From Rouxiella chamberiensis (GTDB lineage: Bacteria; Pseudomonadota; Gammaproteobacteria; Enterobacterales; Enterobacteriaceae), in contig NZ_CP114058.1 of NCBI RefSeq assembly GCF_026967475.1, positions 434,001-498,000 on the forward strand: DNA of 64,000 bases, given 5' to 3'. The notes below the pieces were generated by a model. It was not told the origin of the DNA, made no database searches, and saw only the letters and a program-made list of their open reading frames with translations. A program made the position numbers and the translations under genes. Shown in pieces: positions 60,531-64,000 of this stretch (the first letter of the stretch is position 1; every line of letters begins with the position of its first letter).

Positions 60531-60636
60531 TTACGTATTCGGAAAGTCTGACATTCATCTCGATATCGATATCAGTTATATTGTTACTCACGTCACAAAA
60601 CATTAGACACAAACATTCGATAGGAAGACGTTGTAC

Positions 60637-61377
60637 ATGATTAATCGATATACGTTGGTTGCCTTTACGGCAGCTCTTGCGCTGACTGGATGCGCAAAAA
60701 TTACCGCCGCCACCTCGGCCGTTGGTTCTACCGCGCACGCAGCCCTGGTGCCTACGCTTCCCGATACCCCCGATTACTCAAGTGGCCCGACCGCCGTTAC
60801 CGTAACCCACGTCCGCACGCTGGCTGACGATGGTGCACCTATTTTTGTCACCGTCGATGGCAACGATGCCGGTATTCTTGCCGCCGGACAAACCGTGGTG
60901 CTGCATTTGCCTGCGGCCAAACACAAGATTGGCGGTTATGCGCGCTCCCTTATCGGGCGCGTGACGATTTCGCCGGTTGAGGTGACGACCACGACCAACA
61001 CGGTGCAGCACGTCAATTACTCGGTCACCAATGCGGCACCTTCGTTCAAAAAACGTCCCGCTACGCCGGTTGTGACGGTGTCCAACGATCCTGAGCCAGC
61101 CGCCGCACCGGCCGCGAAGCCTGCTGCTGCAACGCCTGCGGCAACCACTCCGGCAACGACGCCTGCGAGCACGACGACACCGGTTACCGCACCGGCCGCC
61201 GTTGAACCGGCAACGACCGTGCCTTCAGCGCCAGCGACCATTACGACGCCGAGCACGACGACGACACCATCCACAACAACAACGCCGTCAACGACGACCA
61301 CTACGCCGAGCACAACGACGACGCCGTCAACGAGCACCACCACGACACCGGAGACGACTACCACCCCAAGCCAGTAA
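60637..61377 (+). CDS. Lipoprotein with Thr/Pro-rich repeat tail
   Basis: ATG 60637 (AGGAAG upstream, nine bases) gives MINRYTLVAFTAALALTGCA, a lipoprotein signal with lipobox LTGC. The 246-residue protein has a folded part to about residue 140 and then a low-complexity Pro/Ala/Thr tail ending in TPSTTT tandem units. Such tails often span the cell wall or are extended and glycosylation-prone. The N-terminal part (VFVTVDGNDAG-like, GYARSLIG) is not assigned to a family. Function unknown. Confidence 0.78.
   Translation: MINRYTLVAFTAALALTGCAKITAATSAVGSTAHAALVPTLPDTPDYSSGPTAVTVTHVRTLADDGAPIFVTVDGNDAGILAAGQTVVLHLPAAKHKIGGYARSLIGRVTISPVEVTTTTNTVQHVNYSVTNAAPSFKKRPATPVVTVSNDPEPAAAPAAKPAAATPAATTPATTPASTTTPVTAPAAVEPATTVPSAPATITTPSTTTTPSTTTTPSTTTTTPSTTTTPSTSTTTTPETTTTPSQ
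61241..61374 (+). repeat. Tandem repeats coding for TPSTTT units
   Basis: About 130 bp of imperfect units of 18 bases related to ACGCCGTCAACGACGACC, encoding T-P-S-T-T-T with S/T variation. They occupy the 3' end of the lipoprotein gene. In-frame unit gain or loss would change tail length. Confidence 0.7.
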
Positions 61378-61436
61378 GGTGTGAGGTGGACAACAAAAAG
61401 TGAAACGGATGCTGCATCGCGAAAGGCTTGCTGTTA

Positions 61437-61456
61437 TACTGTATATAATTACAGTA
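61437..61456. promoter_or_regulatory. LexA-type SOS box of yebG
   Basis: TACTGTATATAATTACAGTA contains a perfect CTGT-N8-ACAG and matches the LexA consensus at nearly every position. It lies 14 bp before yebG. Confidence 0.93.
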
Positions 61457-61470
61457 TAGAGGGGTGCATC

Positions 61471-61863
61471 ATGGCTGTTGAAACAAAATTTGTTGTCGTC
61501 AGAAAAGGTGAAGAGAAAATGACATTTGCCAGTAAGAAAGAAGCAGACGCCTACGACAAAATGCTGGATATGGCTGAAGCGTTCACCGACTGGCTGTTAG
61601 AGAGCAAACTTCAGCTTGATGAAGAACAGGCCGAAAACATGGCGCTTTTCCTCGCCGAGCAGAAAGACGCGGTTCAGCATATCCTGCGTACCAGCAAAGT
61701 CCCGGACGCGAACCGCGGCTTCCGCACAGTCCGCTGCCGAGAAAGTGTCTGCTGTCGAAACCGACGAGCCAAAAGCGGATGCAGCCAAGGCCAATGCAGA
61801 AGAAAGCGGCAAGAAAATCCGCGCAGTCAAAGCGGCGTGATTCACTCGGCCTTGCTGAAGTAG
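61471..61863 (+). CDS. yebG: SOS-regulated protein YebG (C-terminus altered by a one-base insertion)
   Basis: ATG 61471 gives MAVETKFVVVRKGEEKMTFA followed by SKKEADAYDKMLDMAEAF, the YebG family start (E. coli 96 residues). The frame as read shifts after SKVPDAN into a Cys/Arg-rich tail. Removing one A at 61711-61712 gives SKVPDATAASAQSAAEKVSA and ends KIRAVKAA at 61840, an acidic/Ala tail like that of YebG. The molecular role of YebG in SOS is not well defined. A perfect LexA box sits upstream. Confidence 0.9.
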   Translation: MAVETKFVVVRKGEEKMTFASKKEADAYDKMLDMAEAFTDWLLESKLQLDEEQAENMALFLAEQKDAVQHILRTSKVPDANRGFRTVRCRESVCCRNRRAKSGCSQGQCRRKRQENPRSQSGVIHSALLK

Positions 61864-61874
61864 CTACTCAAGTC

Positions 61875-61906
61875 AAAAACCCGCCCGCTTACGGCGGGTT
61901 TTTTTA
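61875..61906 (+). terminator. yebG terminator
   Basis: AACCCGCC and GGCGGGTT form a perfect 8-bp stem around CGCTTAC, with a T-tail TTTTTTT. Confidence 0.9.
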
Positions 61907-62263
61907 TGGCTGTTTTAAATGAAGAAAGTGAAAAAGCTAAGCAGGAAAAAATATATCGGCAATTCCCGTTCGCAATTGAACTTTCTTTTCAGGAATAGCT
62001 TTTTCTTATAGTTTGCCTGCCTGTCATTGTTATCTCTTATCACGCTAATGTGACGGCAAGATTTCACAACGCTGCGTATTATTGACATAAGATTTACAAT
62101 ACTTTAATTAATCTTAGACCTAATCCTATTAAAATAATTAAATTAGGATTCTTTTTAGCTTTCCGATAATAATATTCATTAACCGACTATATTTATGTGT
62201 TACAAAAGGTAGGTAATGATGAGTTCATCGTGCTAATAAAGCACGGGCGTAAAAGGGGCGTTA
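61907..62263. other. AT-rich gap before the second DUF1275 gene
   Basis: About 360 bp, AT-rich, no gene. It contains a terminator-like hairpin AATCCTA (62122-62128) / TAGGATT (62144-62150) followed by CTTTTT, which does not follow any annotated gene closely and could end a small transcript. Confidence 0.5.
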
Positions 62264-63024
62264 TATGTTGAGAATGTTGATCAAAAGAAAGAAGGCCAGA
62301 AACGCACACGGAGGATCGCCGCCTGGCATTGGTATTGGCAACCACTGCAGGCACATTGAATGCTATGGCATTGGGCGCCTTCGGTTTTTTTCCGTCTCAC
62401 ATGACGGGGAACACGTCACAGTTATCTTCTGAAGTTTCCAATACCAATCTAAGCGACGTGATTTTTCTGGCCTCGATCATTTTGGCTTTCGTCATCGGTT
62501 CGGTGACCTCGCGTATGCTGGCAATCGGCGGTATTAAAAATAATATCCGCACCATATTTAGCCTGATTCTTTTACTCGAAGGTGTGTTATTAATCTGTAC
62601 ATCGCTTTTCGAAATACTCTTTTTTTCGCATAAAAATAATCAGGAAATCATTATATTTCTCGCCTTCCTGATGGGCGTGCATAATTCAACCTCTACGCAA
62701 TTATCCAACGGTCGCGTGAGGTCAACACATATCACGGGAACCCTGACGGATATTGGCATCGCGTTTGGTTCTGTCGTTGCGACTATTTTCAGACGCGATC
62801 CTTCAAGGCAAATGAAGGCGCAACGCAGTCAGCTGATAACCCATCTGGTGACATTGCTGTCCTTTATGATAGGCGGTATTTCAGGTCTGTTGCTGTACAA
62901 GGAGTTCGGCTTTAATTCGATGGCGGCGGTAGGAGTATTTCTGGTGCTGGTGGCCATCAGTTCTATTATCGTTACCATTCTGATGGCTAAAAAACGTCTG
63001 TTGCGGCCGCATTATCTGCTGTAG
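62264..63024 (+). pseudogene. DUF1275 (YoaK-type) membrane protein, interrupted by a one-base insertion
   Basis: The frame after 62329 holds about six membrane spans with the DUF1275 landmarks FFPSHMTGNTSQ and STHITGTLTDIG. The family normally starts with a short basic N-terminus and an EDRRLALVLATTAGTLNA segment. Here ATG 62264 (AGGGG upstream) reads MLRMLIKRKK, and removing one G at 62294-62295 joins it to PETHTEDRRLALVLATTAG. The repaired protein has about 253 residues. It is the second DUF1275 paralogue in this window; the two are clearly diverged. Function unknown. Confidence 0.78.
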
Positions 63025-63045
63025 ATACGCCAAACAGTAGCGTCG

Positions 63046-63079
63046 AAAAAGCCGGTTTATTCGCTTGAACCGGCTTTTT
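63046..63079. terminator. Bidirectional terminator
   Basis: AAAAAGCCGGTT and AACCGGCTTTTT are perfect 12-bp arms with a 10-nt loop between the convergent DUF1275 and antirepressor-like genes. Confidence 0.92.
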
Positions 63080-63099
63080 CAGGAGAGTGACGCGACGCC

Positions 63100-63809
63100 T
63101 CAGGCGGCTGCGCCTTTTGGTTGAGCAACCAGATGCCCGGCATAAAGGCTGGCCACCCACTTAACGCCTTTCGAAGTGAAACGCGCCTGCGAAAAGGCAT
63201 GCAGGTTCTCGCCAACACCCGCACGCAGGGTAAAATAGCCCGCCTGCATATAAAGCTGATGCGGTGTCAGCACGCCATTCGCGCGATACATGATATTGCG
63301 TTCAAGCAGAAACTCGCGAAACTCCGGTTCTTTGACTTTCAACATCTTGCACAGCTGGCGAAACCCCATCGAGTCTTCAACCTGAACGAAACGGTCAAAG
63401 AATTCGGCCTTTGGGCTTGAGAGCGCAAGTTGCTGGTTTCGGCGGCCTGACGCTGCTCGAATTGTTCTGCCCACGCACGCGCTGCCGCTGCCGGATTGGT
63501 AAAGTCTGGCAAATGAGCAGTTTTCTCGCGCTCCTGCCAGTTGTCCAGCAACTCTGCCGTAAAGCCGGGTGAGAGGCGCGCAACCGCAAGCAGCGAATCA
63601 CGTTTGTTCAACCAGTATTCCTGACGCATTTCTCCTTCACGCTCATAAAGGCTGACCGTGACTGGCTGCGAAAGGCGCTGCGCCGTTTCCAGACTTTTAA
63701 TCAGACGTTTAACTTCGCCGTGAGAAATGCCAATCATGCGGGCAATCTCGCGGCTGCTCATCGTGACCGATTGGTTCAGAGAATTCAGGTGTTCTGTCGA
63801 AATCATCAT
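63100..63809 (-). pseudogene. Rha/KilA-C type phage antirepressor-like protein, interrupted by a one-base deletion
   Basis: ATG 63809 gives MMISTEHLNSLNQSVTMSSR followed by EIARMIGISHGEVKRLIKSL, the N-terminal domain typical of Rha-type phage regulators. The frame then shifts at RQAAE; adding one A to the run 63437-63439 (minus strand AAA) yields ENQQLALSSPKAEFFDRFV and a KilA-C/ANT domain (LCKMLKVKEPEFREFLLERNIMYR...LTPHQLYMQAGYF) to 63100. The repaired protein has about 236 residues. Such proteins bind and inactivate phage repressors. A LexA-like box lies about 70 bp upstream. Confidence 0.82.
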
Positions 63810-63870
63810 AGGCCTCACCACTTACGCACTTTATCGATACCCTAGCAGGCAGTAGAAATATTATACAACT

Positions 63871-63890
63871 ACCTGTTCAAATATCCAGTA
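63871..63890. promoter_or_regulatory. LexA-like SOS box upstream of the antirepressor-like gene
   Basis: ACCTGTTCAAATATCCAGTA matches the LexA consensus TACTGTATATATATACAGTA at about 14 of 20 positions and keeps CTG...CAG with the right spacing. It lies 62 bp before the gene on the minus strand. Confidence 0.6.
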
Positions 63891-64000
63891 CTTTTTTTAA
63901 GCAATTCTCTAACGTGAATCGGTAAAAATCAGGCGGTAAAGAGTGAGGAAAAAACGCGGCCAAATGCTGCCTACGATCCGTGAAGCGAAAAATTACGGTG

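Noticed and set aside
61241..61374. CRISPR-like repeat array
   Set aside because: Units are contiguous without spacers, keep the reading frame and encode TPSTTT; it is a coding tandem repeat.
1..64000. tRNA, rRNA, insertion sequences or CRISPR arrays
   Set aside because: I looked for tRNA-like cloverleaves with TTCGA-type arms, transposase-like proteins with terminal repeats, and regularly spaced repeats, and found none I could support. A tRNAscan-SE or ISfinder run would be decisive.

Overview
The window is chromosomal DNA of an enterobacterium (Enterobacterales, gamma-Proteobacteria). The order ackA / yfbV / yfbR-alaA / lrhA / nuoA-N is the classic enteric arrangement, and elaB, yfaZ, yfaY, yfaE-nrdBA, ubiG, gyrA, rcsC/rcsBD, micF and ompC all have close E. 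coli homologues. Protein divergence and accessory content suggest a member of the Yersiniaceae or a neighbouring family rather than Escherichia. The genus is inferred, not proven.

Layout. 1-5.1 kb: 5' end of ackA, yfbV, yfbR, alaA and the LysR regulator lrhA behind a 1-kb AT-rich leader. 5.6-21.1 kb: complete 13-gene nuo operon (NADH dehydrogenase I, fused nuoCD), preceded by an ArcA-like site and closed by a Rho-independent terminator. 21.3-26.6 kb: elaB, a CitA/TcuC-like tricarboxylate symporter, yfaZ, yfaY, and a divergent LysE exporter / Lrp-type regulator pair. 26.6-31.8 kb: nrdA-nrdB-yfaE with candidate NrdR and DnaA sites, ubiG, and divergent gyrA. 34.6-41 kb: the Rcs phosphorelay (rcsC facing rcsD-rcsB), with an MFS gene abutting rcsD. 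42-46.2 kb: a large DUF4034-like gene, the sRNA MicF and the divergent porin gene ompC. 46.3-55.4 kb: accessory genes (NTF2-like protein, MarA-type regulator, FtsI-like PBP paralogue, DinI-like protein, Pmp3 peptide, alpha/beta hydrolase, DUF1275 protein, Gfo/Idh/MocA oxidoreductase, PAP2 phosphatase). 55.7-64 kb: a small HicA-like / HTH / P-loop kinase cluster, umuDC, a YncE-like lipoprotein, a Thr/Pro-repeat lipoprotein, yebG, a second DUF1275 protein, and a Rha/KilA-C type antirepressor-like gene.

How the genes work together. Respiration (nuo, with upstream lrhA), nucleotide metabolism and replication (nrdAB-yfaE, gyrA, yfbR), and envelope stress and permeability (Rcs, MicF/OmpC, a MarA-like regulator, a PBP paralogue) dominate the first three quarters. 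The last quarter is rich in SOS control: LexA-type boxes precede the dinI-like gene, umuDC, yebG and the antirepressor-like gene.

A caution on sequence quality. At least twelve otherwise intact genes are broken or altered by single-base changes, mostly at short homopolymers: nuoG, rcsD, the MFS gene, the DUF4034 gene (twice), ompC, a small membrane protein, pmp3, the yncE-like gene, yebG, the second DUF1275 gene and the antirepressor-like gene. In several cases the repaired frame ends just before a terminator hairpin that the shifted frame reads through. I read these as probable sequencing or assembly errors. They are listed as pseudogenes when the frame is interrupted, but the intact protein is described. 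I saw no tRNA, rRNA, CRISPR array or insertion sequence.
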